NCBI GenBank assembly: GCA_018340375.1
Contig: JAFFJZ010000050.1
Span: forward strand, 1,116,001 to 1,180,000
Length of the DNA stretch: 64,000 nt
From: Gonatopus flavifemur
Lineage: Eukaryota; Arthropoda; Insecta; Hymenoptera; Dryinidae
Direction: 5' to 3'
Part shown: positions 45,583 through 57,886 of the stretch, one piece after another
Numbering within the stretch: the stretch's first letter is position 1
How the letters are laid out: each line of letters begins with the position of its first letter
The notes under the pieces: model-generated
Seen by the model: the letters and a program-made list of their open reading frames with translations, nothing else
What the model was told of the DNA's origin: nothing
The model's database searches: none
Translations under genes and position numbers: made by a program

Positions 45583-45944
45583 TCCCACACAGCACCGAAG
45601 ATTTCGTTAAGATTGCAGAAATCTAACATCTGAAACATTGAAATATTTCTATGACATTGCTGTATGTCACACCGAGGTTTCAAAGTCTCTTCAGAAATAT
45701 TGCGATGTCCGCTAATCTTACATTTCAATGCAATATTTCTGAATTATTTCTGCAATATTCCAAGAATATTTATGAAATATTTCATTGTCATGTTTGTCTC
45801 GTAATATATCTGAGACATTGGAAATAGGTAACATTTCAATTGACAGATTTTTGACATATTTCTGTGAAAGTATACTGAAATGTAATGAAGGTGAAAGATC
45901 GAAATGTAATTGAGACATTACTGAGATCTGTGGTGCTGTATGGG
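45583..45944. mobile_element. MITE-like element with CCCACACAGCACC ends
   Basis: TCCCACACAGCACC at 45583 and GGTGCTGTATGGGA ending at 45944 form imperfect terminal repeats. The interior has many ATTTCTGA and GAGACATT words with partial inverse symmetry. No coding; the minus-strand frame 45718-46116 is a repeat shadow. Confidence 0.5.
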
Positions 45945-47590
45945 ATGTAATTCTACCTTGAAAAAGCAATTGTAAAAGAGTAACATAGTATTGATATACA
46001 ATTTTTACCGACTTTATATACATTTTGTATAGAAATTGCATAACATAATGTCTCAAAACAGAATTTTGTATAATTTTCATACAGTTCATGCATGAATTTT
46101 CCAAATTGGATTTCACGTGGGGAGATACTTATTTGACACAATCCGACTGGGCAAATTCACAGAATTATACATATAATTTGATGTAATTTATGTAAACTGT
46201 ATTGAATTACATACGATTTTGAAAATTTTTCCATTCGAGATTGTACTTGAGAACTGCAGGTTAATATCCATCTCATTCTTCGTTCTTTTTGGTTAAAATA
46301 GATCAAGTATAAACCTTTATATATCATATACGACGCCTATAAAATCCATAAAGGGTCAAACATGGCAATATGAAACTATTACATAATTAAATCCATATGT
46401 GACTTATAAATGTAAGATTTCTTCTGTGTATGTAAAAAATCTGATTTCATAGAAAATTACTATAATACAAATCATGAACAAAATTGGTGAACAATAATTA
46501 TCCCACATAAAAGGTATGAAATCAACATTGTAAGGGTACAATCACAACATGGATAAGTCATCAAAGATTGAAGCTAGCTGGTTATAGTTTTAAAGAGCTC
46601 AGTGCATATTTTAGGATTATTGCGAAATGTAACGAATTTCAGAATCAAACCTGGCTTATTTGAAAGTTCATTATTTTCGAGAAATGAGGATTGGTGGGAA
46701 ACCTCGCTTGGTGAATGCATAGCTCAATCTGAATGTGTGAATCGAATGGTTCAAAGCCTCTGGCAGTGGGATTCATTTGAAATTCAAACCAACAGAATCA
46801 CAAACCTTCAAGCTGAACAAAAGGCCTCTTGGACCGAGTTTTCAGCGAATCTTCGTGTCTCAGAGTCCAAGTCAGGCTGATCTGCATACTAAAACACAAA
46901 ATGACTTGACTTGTGGCTCGCGGCAACATTAGCATATTCCCAAAACATTTTTTATTCAAATATATGGACATCATATAAAAGTCCATCTCACTCAAGTATA
47001 ATCTAACAATGTCTACTATTGATTAATTCTATGGAGTTTCAAGGAATAGTAGACATCCCGTCTAATAAGAAGTTGACTCTGCTGCTTATTGTGTAACCAT
47101 CCCTCACTAGTAAGTGCAAGACAAGCTTCATCGTAGAAATTCATGTAGTTTAAAAACATTTGGCTAGCTAGTCCTCAGCTAGGAGTAGCGACTAGACAGT
47201 CACTAGCTCGCAAACGCGTTAAAGTTTCTGCTCGAGATATTGTAGTGTTCAATAAACTACCAGACTTCTGCCAAAATTGCTTCTCATGATGCGAAAGAAA
47301 TTCGCATTCATAGTAGCCATACAGTTACATTCAAATGGACATCACTAGACGGTTGACCGCTTTTAATCATGTTCTTTCTTTTGTATCATGGAAACTGCTG
47401 AACGGAAGCCTGTGGGGACTGTAGGGTAGTGGTAACATTGATGATGAATTGAAATTCAGTCCAAAAAATGGAGTATTCGCAGATATATCGATATCGGGAC
47501 TTATAAATACTCCGTATTGGCTAGTTTTTAGTATAAATCATTCTATATGATTCCTTACTCTGATAAAATAATCTCCATATATCTTACCAT
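45945..47590. other. Intron sequence with a small repeat fragment
   Basis: No supported frame. About 46912-46945 has TGTGGCTCGCGGCAACATTA, a fragment of the terminal repeat of the 3505-5525 element. About 47160-47220 has an imperfect CTAGC-rich hairpin. Confidence 0.5.
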
Positions 47591-48910
47591 ATTTTGGAAC
47601 AGTTTTCAGAGAGATTCGGAGTGATTTGGAATAATTCAGAGGAAGTTAGTCCTGGTGAAAATATGATGTAAGTTCGCGTAAGGGGGCTTGTCAGATAGTG
47701 CTGCATTCTGAATTTTTTCACTTCATCTCAATCTCTTTGAATCTCTTTGAATCGTTAGGAATGGGTTTGAAGAAGTTTGCGAAATTCTACGGAATGTTCT
47801 CAACACTCTATAAAAACCTTTAGCATTCAATTTTTTCAGATTGCAAAGCTTATTCTAAATTTGTCTAAATCTCGGTTGTTGAAGTTTGAATCATTTATAG
47901 AAATGAAACGAAAATTCACGAAATATAATAAATCTCTGTTATTTATCTTCTTAGATCTAGTGCTTGGGACTAGAAAAAGCGTTTGAGATACGCCCTATAG
48001 GATCTTGAGCCCGTAAAAACTTAGCAGTTTGTTCTTCAATTATTAATTCGTTTTCGATAAAAGATTCAAACTTCAGGAACATAAATCTCTTCGAATCTGT
48101 CTGAATGCTTTGGAATTTCATCTATTGACATTTCAAAGGGTTCCCCGAATTACAGTGAATTCCTTGATTTGATTCACAATCTTTTTGAATTCCTGTGAAT
48201 TTTTTCGAATCATTCAAACTGAGTTTTTAGAATTTTCCTGAAATTCCTCTGAATTTTTCGGAATACTTCTAAATAATTCTGAATCCCTCAAAATTTTTGA
48301 ATCGGAATTCGAGTATTTCTGATTACCTCTGGAATCTAAGACCAAAAATGTTTGAAAATTCACTTCTCTGAATTCCCCTGCAAGTATTCGGTTTCCTATA
48401 GCACCTGTGATTGATGTTTGTTCCGAATTAACTTTTGTCTCAACTTTCCCAAATTCTCCTGAAACTTCTCTGAACCTCACCGGATCCTTCTTCAGAGATC
48501 AAATCACAATGTTTTCCTATTCACCAGTCTGTGCATTATACTGACTTTTCCTGAATTCGCCTGGAATTGTGGGTTAAGAATTTCACTGAATTTACTTCTC
48601 TCTGAGTTTTCCTGAATCTCTCTGAATTCCTCTGAAAAGTTCAACGCACAATTTCCCCCAATTCGTTTGTTTCTGAATTCGTTGAATTTCTCCAAATCCC
48701 TCTGCAACTCCCTTAATTTCTTCTGGAATTTTGGACCAAAAATTTTACTCAATTTCAGTTTCTCTAAAGTTTTCAGAAATCTCGTGAATCTGAATCTCTC
48801 TGAATCCCTCTGAGAAGTTTAACACAGAATTTTCTCCAACGCACTAGTATCTGGATATCTCTGAATCGTTCCAAAGCCCTCTAAATTTCTCTGATACATG
48901 AAATTTCCAG
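47591..48910. repeat. Degenerate TCTCTGAATT-type short repeats
   Basis: Words such as CTCTGAATC, CTCTGAATTC and TTTCTGAAT recur every 10-20 bases over more than 1 kb, often on a codon-like spacing, so long frames arise on the minus strand (48214-48752). A decayed minisatellite inside the FGFR intron, not coding. Confidence 0.6.
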
Positions 48911-49587
48911 AGAGATTTCTTTACCAAGGTAATTTACAAATTATTCAAAAATCAAGTTTAAGGTGTTTGATACGATAATTTATGAGGGAACATTAGAGTG
49001 GAGTGAAAAACAAAAAAGTCTCTGAATCGAATCGTAATAGTGCGGAAAAGTTGCTACTCTTCGAGACAAAATCAGGAAAAAAAAAATTTTGAAATCGGAT
49101 GAGATCTTCAACTCGCGCATTTCGTTTGAAGTTTTTGAATTTCATCGAAAATTCAAGGATATTTCAAAATATTCCAGGTTGCTTAATTATTGTCCGATCG
49201 AGCTAATTTTTGGTTTGTCGCATTATGTTGAGATTTTTAATGGAAAAAAAAACATATCCCCCTCCTCCCTCCACGGGGAGGGGGTAACACAGGAAGCCTG
49301 CACGGGGTCATGAAGCACGTTTTCCTCTCAAATCACCCTAAATAGGTGTCGACACCTTACAGTTACATCGAAACAATTTCCGATGTATTATAGAATATCC
49401 TTATCGCTTCAATTATTATATGAACTAAATTGCTTATGGGGCATAAACTCAATGGCTGGCATTCCTTACTTGTCTTTGCTAATTATCCAGTAGCACAGTA
49501 GAGTTGTATCGTCGCAGCGTTATTGCAGACTGAGTGTCTTATAGAACATCCACACGCACTTGTGTGCATTGCATGTATTTCTACATA

Positions 49588-50880
49588 CGAGGGTGGATTG
49601 ATAAGTTTCCGGCCTGACCAAGAGATGGCGCCACTAGGCCTACCTTGAGGTGGCGTTCTATAGTACCATCCTTAGATAGCTTGTAGCTATAGTTTCAGTC
49701 CGATCGCCATGTTAGTTCAGTTTTGAGAGCACGCTGACCAAGACGCCTCTGTGTTTTTCGTAAAAATGGAAAAGCTGGAAAATCGTGCTGTCATCAAATA
49801 CTTTTATTTAAAGGGGTTAACGCCGAAGGAAATTAAAGAAGAGATGGACTCAACACTGGGGACATCCTCCCCATCATATTCAACCGTTAAGCAGTGGGTT
49901 TCCGAGTTTGAAAAGGGTCGTGTGAGCACCTCTGATGAGCCTCGCTCAGGACGCCCCATTGAGGTCACAACTCCAGATATGATCGAAAAAATCCATCGAA
50001 TAGTGCTGAAAGATCGCAGATTAAAAGTTCGTGAGATAGCTGAGACCTGTAAGATGTCATATGAACGTGTACAAAATATTTTGCACCAACATTTGTGTAT
50101 GGAAAAGCTCTGTGCAAGATGGGTGCCGCGTTTGCTAACAGTCGACCAAAAATTGATTCGAAAGAACATTTCTACCGCCAATTTGGCGTTGTATAAGCGT
50201 AATCCAAGCGAATTTTTGCGTCGATTCGTAACCGTTGACGAAACTTGGGTCCACCACTACACTCCTGAAACCAAAGAACAGTCTAAACAGTGGATTGGAC
50301 CAGGGGAACCAACTCCAAAGAAGGCAAAAACAATTTTTCGGCGAACAAGGTTATGGCTACTGTTTTTTGGGATGCAAGAGGTATTATATACATTGATTAC
50401 CTTGAAAAGGGTAAAACTATCACTGGTCAATACTACGCAGACTTATTGCAACGTTTGAGCCACGAAGTGAAAATTAAACGACCTCATCTGGCGAAGAAAA
50501 AAATCTTCTTTCATCACGATAACGCACCAGCGCACACGTCAATCGTTGCGATGGCTAAAATCAACGATCTGAAGTTTGAATCAATGCCGCACCCTCCCTA
50601 CTCTCCAGACCTAGCCCCGAGTGACTATTATCTGTTTCCTAACCTCAAAAAATGGCTTGGCGGTAAGAGATTTGCGGACAATGAAGAAGTAATCGAAGCT
50701 GTAAATGGGTATTTTGAGGAGCTTGACGAATCAGTCTATAGAGATGGCATTACTAGACTAGAACACCGCTATGAGAAATGTATCAGCCTTGGAGGAGATT
50801 ATGTTGAGAAATAAAAAAAAAAAAATTCTTAAAAACGTTGTTTTTCTTGGTCAGGCCGGAAACTTATCAATCCACCCTCG
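49588..50880 (+). mobile_element. Mariner transposon nested in hAT-like copy 2
   Basis: Terminal repeats CGAGGGTGGATTGATAAG and the complement, flanked by TA (49586-49587 and 50881-50882). The empty site is present in copy 1 as CTACATACACATTC near 21657-21670. Terminal sequence and transposase differ clearly from the element at 18398. Confidence 0.95.
49766..50814 (+). pseudogene. Mariner transposase with one frameshift
   Basis: Starts at [17 protein letters not shown] (49766). A helix-turn-helix DNA-binding region covers about residues 10-110. The catalytic residues are D1 in [11 protein letters not shown]2 in FFHHDNAPAH and D3 in SPDLAPSDYYLF, 34 residues apart, so DD34D is complete. A single-base shift near 50335, within a run of T, breaks the frame between D1 and D2. 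The second frame then runs to TAA at 50812-50814. The full product would be about 348 residues, normal for mariner. This is a different subfamily from the 18398 copy (TVDETW rather than VTGDEKW). Confidence 0.93.
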
Positions 50881-51110
50881 TACACATTCTTGATTATCGG
50901 TTGTATCGTCGCAGCGTTATTGCAGACTGAGTGTCTCATAGAAAATCCACACGCACTTGTGTGCATCGCATATATTTCCACCTACACATTCTTAATTATC
51001 TGTTGTATCGTCACAGCGTTATTACAGACTGAGTGTCTTATAAAAAATCCACACGCACTGGTGTGCATCGCATATATTTCCACATACACATTCTTGATTA
51101 TCGGTTATCA

Positions 51111-51803
51111 ATGTCCCTGACACGTAAAGACACGGCGTGTCCTTTCTTCGGGGCCCCAAGACCATTGCCGCTTTCCTTCCTCCCAACATCTGCGGATGTC
51201 GTGAGAGCTTTTCACCAGGAAAGATATAGACTGTGCTCCGGGAAGAAAGTCAACTTTTCTTTAGTGGCTAGCAGTGTAGCCTCACAATTGGAAGCATTGT
51301 ATTGCAAAGCTTCCATTCCTGCCGTTTCTCATGCCAGAATAATACAAAAAATGAAAGTCCTGCATGACAAATATTATGTTCTCAGAAAATCTTACAACAG
51401 GGAAAGAACACATGAAAAGTACAAGAACTTTATCCAAGAGTCATGTGAAACTTTATTTGATATTTCTACATGTAAATGCCCTATGACATTTGAATGCATT
51501 TGCAACAAATCTTTTAGTGCATGCATTTGCTCCAATCCTGTTGTCATTCAATGCAGGTGCCCTAAAGACAGAAAAATACCTGTAATAGAACTCGAGTTTC
51601 TGTATGCACAAAGGTACTTGAGGAAGGGGAAAATTGGAGCCAAAGATTTGATAGAAACCAAAAGATTGACAAAACAAATGCAGAGGGAAGAACGTAGTAA
51701 TCTTCTGCAGCACTCCTCTATAGAAATTGCTGCAGGTCCGTCTTCTTTTAGCACTATTCCTGAAACAGAAAATAAACATTTTGAAGAAAGTGACAATGAA
51801 TAG
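51111..51803 (+). CDS. hAT-like element ORF1, cysteine-rich protein (copy 2)
   Basis: 230 residues, nearly identical to the copy 1 product, with the same MSLTRKD start and the same EESDNE end at TAG 51801-51803. Differences include a methionine for isoleucine near residue 90 and several in the cysteine cluster region, all conservative. The cysteine pairs are retained. Copy 2 shows no break inside ORF1, so this part could still be translated. Function unknown; DNA binding is an inference. Confidence 0.6.
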   Translation: MSLTRKDTACPFFGAPRPLPLSFLPTSADVVRAFHQERYRLCSGKKVNFSLVASSVASQLEALYCKASIPAVSHARIIQKMKVLHDKYYVLRKSYNRERTHEKYKNFIQESCETLFDISTCKCPMTFECICNKSFSACICSNPVVIQCRCPKDRKIPVIELEFLYAQRYLRKGKIGAKDLIETKRLTKQMQREERSNLLQHSSIEIAAGPSSFSTIPETENKHFEESDNE

Positions 51804-53392
51804 CACGATGCAACCTTTCAGTTCCCACGCTCAACGTCTTTTGTTTCTGAAAAAAAAAACAAATGCGTTTGTCATTGCCAGCAACTGGGGGGATATGTGA
51901 TCGGTATGGGGTTTCTGACAGAGCAGCAGCAGCCATAGCTTCAAGCGTGCTGGAAGATGTGGGATTAGTCACTAATGAAAATTCATCTATGATTATTGAT
52001 CGAAGCAAGATTAGACGTGAGAAAGAAAAATGCAGAGCTAGTTTAGTTGAAGCGCAGCTTATTGAGCGACAAGCAGAGGGTCCTAAGTGTTTGTACTTTG
52101 ACGGCAGATCAGATAACACACTGTACTTAGAAGAAAGAAACGGTAAACGCTACCAAACAGAGAAAAAAGAAGAACATATTTCTGTTATTGAGGAACCTGG
52201 CTCAAAATATGTTTGCCATATAGTACCAGATTCAAAGACCGGAAAGGATACAGCCCTCAGCATTGTGAGGTACTTCGGAGACAATGCTATAGATACATCT
52301 GGTATCGCAGTTATCGGTTGCGATGGTACAGCAACAAATACTGGCTGGAAAAATGGAGCCATTAAACATATTGAGATGAAATTACAAAAACCCTTACAAT
52401 GGGTTATCTGCCTCATGCACTTTAACGAATCGCCTTTGCGGCATCTCATCGAAGATCTTGATGGGGGAACAAGTGGTCCTCATTCATTCACAGGTGCTAT
52501 CTGCAAACAACTTGCAGAATGTGAGTCGTTGCCTGTGGTTGATTTTCAGTCGATCAGCTGCGTTCTGCCAGAGATTGATTTCAAAATCCTCGGTAAAGAT
52601 TAAAGATATTTACACGAGATTGCTCTCAGCATTGATTCAGGATCCTGTTCAACAGATCTAGCCAATCGTGACCCGGGACCAATAGCACATGCTCGTTGGT
52701 TGACCACAGCTAACAGAATGCTTAGGCTATATATTTCCACTGCAAACCCGTCAGAAACCCTGCAGCTTATAGTGACATATATATTACACATATACGCACC
52801 ACTGTGGTTCCAAATTAAGACAAAATCTTCTATTCTTGAAGGACCAAAACACATTTTTGATTGTATCAAAAGATGTCGAAAGTTACCTCCTAAAGTAAGG
52901 GATATTGTACATAAAGTCATTCAGACAAACGGCTTCTTCGCCCATCCAGAAAATGTTCTGCTGTCTATGGTAATGGATAACGATGAGCGCATTAGAGCAC
53001 TAGGTCTAAGGCGAGTCCTCGAAACAAAAGAAAAACCTGTGACAAAAAAAGCTTTTGTAAGGACTTTTAAAGTACCTGAATTCAATTTTGAAGCGCAAGA
53101 GTACTTTGACATTATCAATTGGTCTGAGGTTACACTTACCTGTCCCCCACTCTTGTCTTCTCTTTCCACACAGCAAATTTCGATGCTAATTAAGGAGAAA
53201 CAGAAACCAACACTAGAAATAGACCTGAAAAAAGTCCCTTGTCACACTCAGGCAGTAGAACGGTGTGTAAAACTGGTAACAAGAGCCAGTAAAGAAGTAT
53301 ATGGACACGACAGGAGAGATGGCTACATTCGAGCAACTCTTAACTCTCAAGCAGAAATGCCACAATTCGAAACACAATCTGACTTCAAATAA
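51804..53392 (+). pseudogene. hAT-like element ORF2, putative transposase (copy 2)
   Basis: The open frame from 51863 reads MRLSLPATGGICDRYGVSD, with a tyrosine codon where copy 1 has TAG. A TAA at 52601-52603 (a glutamine codon in copy 1) breaks it, and coding continues in the same frame to 53392. Two additional A residues in a poly-A run near 51850 put ORF2 in a different frame from ORF1, unlike copy 1. All landmark blocks of copy 1 are kept (GCDGTATNTG, CLMHFNESPLRHL, LYISTANPSET, AVERCVKLVTRAS). So both copies are disabled, by different mutations. Confidence 0.65.
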
Positions 53393-53550
53393 AGTCCATG
53401 CCCACATTTGGTTGGTTGGTTGGGTAGGGCGCGGGTGGAACTCGCGGTGCAGCCACCTTCTCGTGGTGAGTTCTGAGTCGTGACAAGTGTGACGGGCGAA
53501 GAGCTGCATATATTGCATACTGTAATAAAACATGGATAAGACCCCTCCCC

Positions 53551-53721
53551 CAGGTGCGAATTCAAAGGGGGGAGCGGTAGGGGCAATTACCCCTCCCAAG
53601 CCAACCAAATATGTTCCGGCAATGGGGAGTTTTTGTATTCCTACGATCTTTATTTCTTTTAAAGTTCAAATAAGTACTTTTCGCCCCCCCCCCCCAAGAC
53701 AGATCTCTGGATCCGCCCCTG
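53551..53721. mobile_element. hAT-type MITE nested in hAT-like copy 2
   Basis: Same element as 24330-24499, at the homologous position, with ends CAGGTGCGAATTCA and TGGATCCGCCCCTG and the CCCTCCCC duplication. Confidence 0.75.
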
Positions 53722-54262
53722 CCCTCCCCTCCTTTCTACCCCCTTTGCCATTATTCGGAAGGGGGATTCAATTGCAGTAATGATATTATTCTATACAGTG
53801 GGAATTATTGCGATACAACGGGACGGTGTCGACAGAGTTATTTAGGGCGATTTGAGGGAAAAATGGACTTTCTGATTCGCTTCAAGCTTTATCAAGAAGG
53901 GGAGGGGGTATATTTTCCTCCAATAAAAACCTCAATATAATACCACAAACCAAAAATCAGCTTGATCGGACAATAATCGAGTGAACTCGAATATTTTGAA
54001 ATATCCTTGAATTTCCGATGAAATTCAAAAACTTTAAACGAAATGCGCGAGTTGAAGATCTCATCCGATTTCAAAATTTTTTTTTTCCTGAGTTCGTCTT
54101 GGAGAGTAGCAACTTTTCCGCACTATTACGATTCGATTCAGAGACTTTTTTGTTTTTCACTCCACCCTAGGGAACATAGTATTTATGGTCAACACAAAAT
54201 AGCTGAAGACTTGTTTAAAGATATGAAAACAGCTCAACAATTGATCAAAAATTCCACATTCC

Positions 54263-54460
54263 CATGTAAAAAAACTAGATATAACCATATCTGAATCAGG
54301 CATAATTGATGTGTGGAAATGGGCTCACAAAAACTATATATGCTCAAATTACTCACTTTTGTCGAATAAGTCATTCGAGCGTATATAGTTTTTGTGAGCC
54401 CATTCCCACACATGAATTATGCCTGGTTCAGGTATTGTCATATCTAGTTTTTTTTACATG
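54263..54460. mobile_element. Hairpin MITE beside hAT-like copy 2
   Basis: CATGTAAAAAAACTAGATA at 54263 pairs with the complement ending at 54460. The arms pair almost fully through GCATAATT and GGGCTCACAAAAACTATAT blocks. No coding. Confidence 0.75.
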
Positions 54461-54734
54461 AGTTTTGAATGAATAATATTATTATAAAAAGTAATTCCAA
54501 ACTAGTTTGGAACCCATCACACCCCCTGACGAGATATGTAATCATCTTTGTGCTATACATTTGCATGTGATCAAAATATTCCATTCTAATGATAGACAAA
54601 TGTGAAACAGAAAGTTGTGAAACAATATTGATGAGTGTTATCAGTGTTGACGGGAATATAGTTGATAGGATCGGTTTGTCATGTAAAAAAATACAACCAG
54701 TTTTAGTAAATTGGTGATTGGTTATGACATCTCC

Positions 54735-56772
54735 CTGGTAGACCATGAATACATTAGAAAGACCGTCAGAAGATCATCTCATTGTGCATGCAAAAGACCA
54801 GAGAAGATCTTGAGAAAAAGTTTAATGTCGATGCGGAAAATGGACGTAGGAGGAAAACTGAAGAGGGATTCATAAAGTCGAAAGTTCAATCTAGCGATCA
54901 CAACAACCGGGATTGCGGAATTCCGTAATCAAAGGCAATAATTAACGATTTTGAAAACATGAATTTATCGGGGAAATTCAATGCGGCAAAGCAGCGACGA
55001 GGAGTAGTGTGGCTCCCGAGTGGGGGAAGAACGGTTAGGGAATGGAGGGGACTTGAAAAGGCTCACGGTACAAACTATACACGAAACAGAAAGATTGAGC
55101 GGAAAACACCTGGGACCTTTGTGAGACTCTCGTCAATGATCACATTTTAGAGTCGTTTTCTCAACTCAATAGTGTATAACAGCGGAATATTTCCATTCAC
55201 GGGTCTTTATTGGATAAATAGGATGTGAATAACATCCATGTTTTCCATCATACGCATGCAGAATGATGGAAAATGGACTTCAATACTGAAAATACCGTGA
55301 AAAGACCGTGAGAAGACCTTCGAGAATAATCACAGTTTGAAATCATTTTCTCAACTTAATTATTTATACCAGCGGAATATTTCCATTCACGGGTCATGAT
55401 TGGATATATGAGATGTGAATAACATCCATTTTTTTCATCATACGCGTGCAGGATGATGGGAAATCGACAGCAATGCTGAAAAGACCGTGAAAAGATCTTC
55501 GGGAATAATCACAGTTTGAGATCATTTTTTCAACTTAATTGTGTATACCAGCGAGATATTCCCAATCAAGGGACTTCATTGAATATATATGATGTGAATA
55601 ACATCCAATTTTCCCATCATACGCGTGCAGAATGATGGAAAACCGACAGTAATGCTGAAGAGACCGTGAAAAGACCTTCGGGAATAATCACAGTTTGAAT
55701 TCTGCACGCGTATGATGACAAAGAATGGATGTTATTCACATCTTATATATTCAATAAAGACCTGTGATTGGAAATATTTCGCTGGTATGCACAATTAAGT
55801 TGGAAAAATGATCTCAAACTGTGATCATTCCCGAAGATCTTTTCACGGTCTTTTGAGCATTACTGTCGATTTCCCATTATTCTGCACACGTATGATGAAA
55901 AAAATGAATGTTATTCACATCTTATATATCCAATAATGATCCGTGAATGGAAATATTCCGCTGCTATAAATAATTAAGTTGAGAAAATGATTTCAAACTG
56001 TGATTATTCTCGAAGGTCTTCTTACGGTCTTTTCACGGTCTTATGAGCATTACTGTCGATTTACCACCATTCTGCACGCGTATGATGGAAAAAATGGATG
56101 CTATTGACATCTTATATATTAAACAAAGACCCGTGATTGGAAATATTCCGCTGGTATACACAATTAAGTTGGAGAAATGATCTCAAACTGTGATCATTCC
56201 CCAAGATACTTTCACGGTCTTTTGAGCATTACTGTCGATTTCCCATCATTCTGCACGCGTATGATGAAAAACATGGATGTTATTCACATCTTATGTATTC
56301 AATAAAGACCCGCGAATGGAAATATTCCGCCGGTATACACAATTGAGTTGAGAAAACGACTCTAAAATGTAATCATTGACGACAGTCTTACAAAGGTCCC
56401 AGGTGTTTTCCGCTCAATCTTTCTGTTTCGTGTATAGTTTGTACCGTGAGCCTTTTCAAGTCCCCTCCATTCCCTAACCGTTCTTCCCCCACTCGGGAGC
56501 CACACTACTCCTCGTCGCTGCTTTGCCGCATTGAATTTCCCCGATAAATTCATGTTTTCAAAATCGTTAATTATTGCCTTTGATTACGGAATTCCGCAAA
56601 CCCGGTTGTTGTGATCGCTAGATTGAACTTTCGACTTTATGAATCTCTCTCCATTTTTCCTCCTACGTCCATTTTCCGCATCGATATTAAACTTTTTCTC
56701 AAGATCTTCTCACGGTCTTTGCATGGTCTTTTGCATGCGCAATGAGATCATCACCTTGGTCTTCCAGGGCTA
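54735..56772. mobile_element. Foldback element with 185-bp subrepeats
   Basis: A palindrome of about 2 kb centred near 55697. The outer arms (about 54800-55150 and 56360-56750) are nearly identical in reverse complement. The inner arms are arrays of an about 185-bp unit (anchor CACGGGTC or its complement) at 55200, 55389, 55570 on the left and 55750, 55935, 56127, 56309 on the right. The matching frames 54959-55150 and 56362-56553 are identical because the arms are inverted copies; I do not regard them as genes. Confidence 0.8.
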
Positions 56773-56948
56773 CTATTAGGATCTTGAATAAGTCCTCGCT
56801 GTTTCATCTCAGATGGCACTAACAGTACTCTGTGCTTGAAATCTCGAATGGTAACGCACTTGCAAGGAAGTACTGTATCTAACCTGAAATTTCAGTGTAT
56901 GATACTCCACTTCAGTGTAAACAAAGTAATTGTTTATTGGTTTTGAAA

Positions 56949-57886
56949 ATGTTTACTTTTGTGCCAACTAAAGTGTATTTGTGGGGAATTTCATTGCACT
57001 ATTGTATTGAAAAGAAATCTGCAGCTGAAGTACATAGAATTCTTGTTGAGACTTATGGTGACAATCCTCTGTCTGATACGACATGCAGAGACTGGTTTCG
57101 ACGCTTCAAAGATAATTATTATGAACTTGAGGATACAGAACGTTCGGGCGCACCAAAAAAATTTGAAGACGGAGAATTGGAGGAATTACTCGATGAATTC
57201 ATCGGTTTTAAAACCGATCTCAGACGCTAGCAGAACTGGAAAAACAATTACAAGTTGATTAGTTAATTGTTACAAAACGTCTAAGAATGTTAGGAATGAT
57301 CCAGAAGCACGGACATTGGGTGTCGTATGAATTGAAGCCAACAGACATCGAACAGCGTTTCATCACCAGTGAACTACTGCTTCAACGGCAGGAACGATTG
57401 ATGCGTTTGAGTCGAACCCTAAAAGAAAAACGACCGCTATGCGAGGAGAGACACGATAAAGTGATTTTGTTACATGACAGCGCCCTGCCTCATGCTGCAA
57501 AACCAGTGAAAACCTACTTCGAAACGCTTCGATGGGAAGTTCTATTCCACCCACCGTATTCACCTGACATAGCCCCTCCCGATTTCAATGTATTCCGTTC
57601 GATGTCACATGGCTTAGCTGGCCAGCGTTTTCATTCTTACGAAGAAGCTAAAAAATGGGTCGATTCTTGGATAGCCTCAAAAGACGTGTCGTTTTTCCAC
57701 CGCGGAATTCATATACTGCTAGAAAGATGGGAGACAGTGGTCTTTAGTGATGGACAATACTTTTCATCAAACGTTTTTGTTCCTTATACTTCAAATAAAG
57801 TTTTTATTTTGTACGAAAACAGCGAGAACTTATTCAAGGTCCTAAAAATGAAGAGTAATTGCTTACCATGTAAAACTTTTTGTTAG
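56949..57886 (+). pseudogene. Decayed, internally deleted mariner transposase
   Basis: The N-terminal part from 56949 has IEKKSAAEVHRILVETYG, CRDWFRRFKDN and KKFEDGELEELLDE, a recognisable mariner DNA-binding domain. Frameshifts and stops follow near 57230. The second half (about 57287-57780) resumes with LKEKRPLCEERHDKVILLHDS, PYSPDIAPPDFN, and WETVVFSDGQYF. D2 and D3 are spaced 34 residues. The section holding the first aspartate (VTGDEKW in related proteins) is deleted. It resembles cecropia/mellifera-type transposases. Terminal repeats were not identified. It lies in the FGFR intron. Confidence 0.85.

Larger units (their letters stand above)
48994..54169 (+). mobile_element. hAT-like two-ORF DNA transposon, copy 2, with nested mariner
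   Basis: Ends TAGAGTGGAGTGAAAAAC and CACTCCACCCTA, flanked by perfect 8-bp repeats GGGAACAT (48986-48993 and 54170-54177). Without the 1293-bp mariner (49588-50880) it is about 3.88 kb, the size of copy 1, and highly similar throughout. It lies in the same orientation as the FGFR gene, in its largest intron. It carries the same nested hAT-type MITE at 53551-53721. Confidence 0.88.

Noticed and set aside
46602..46880. 92-residue plus-strand frame inside the FGFR intron, considered as an extra exon
   Set aside because: No Ig cysteine or tryptophan pattern and no convincing acceptor and donor.
21072..54169. Reading the two hAT-like copies as one segmental duplication of host DNA
   Set aside because: Each has its own ends and a different 8-bp target duplication, so they are separate transposon insertions.
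54959..56553. Two identical 63-residue frames, one on each strand
   Set aside because: They lie in mirror positions of a foldback element, so identity is expected; no domain and no other gene signals.
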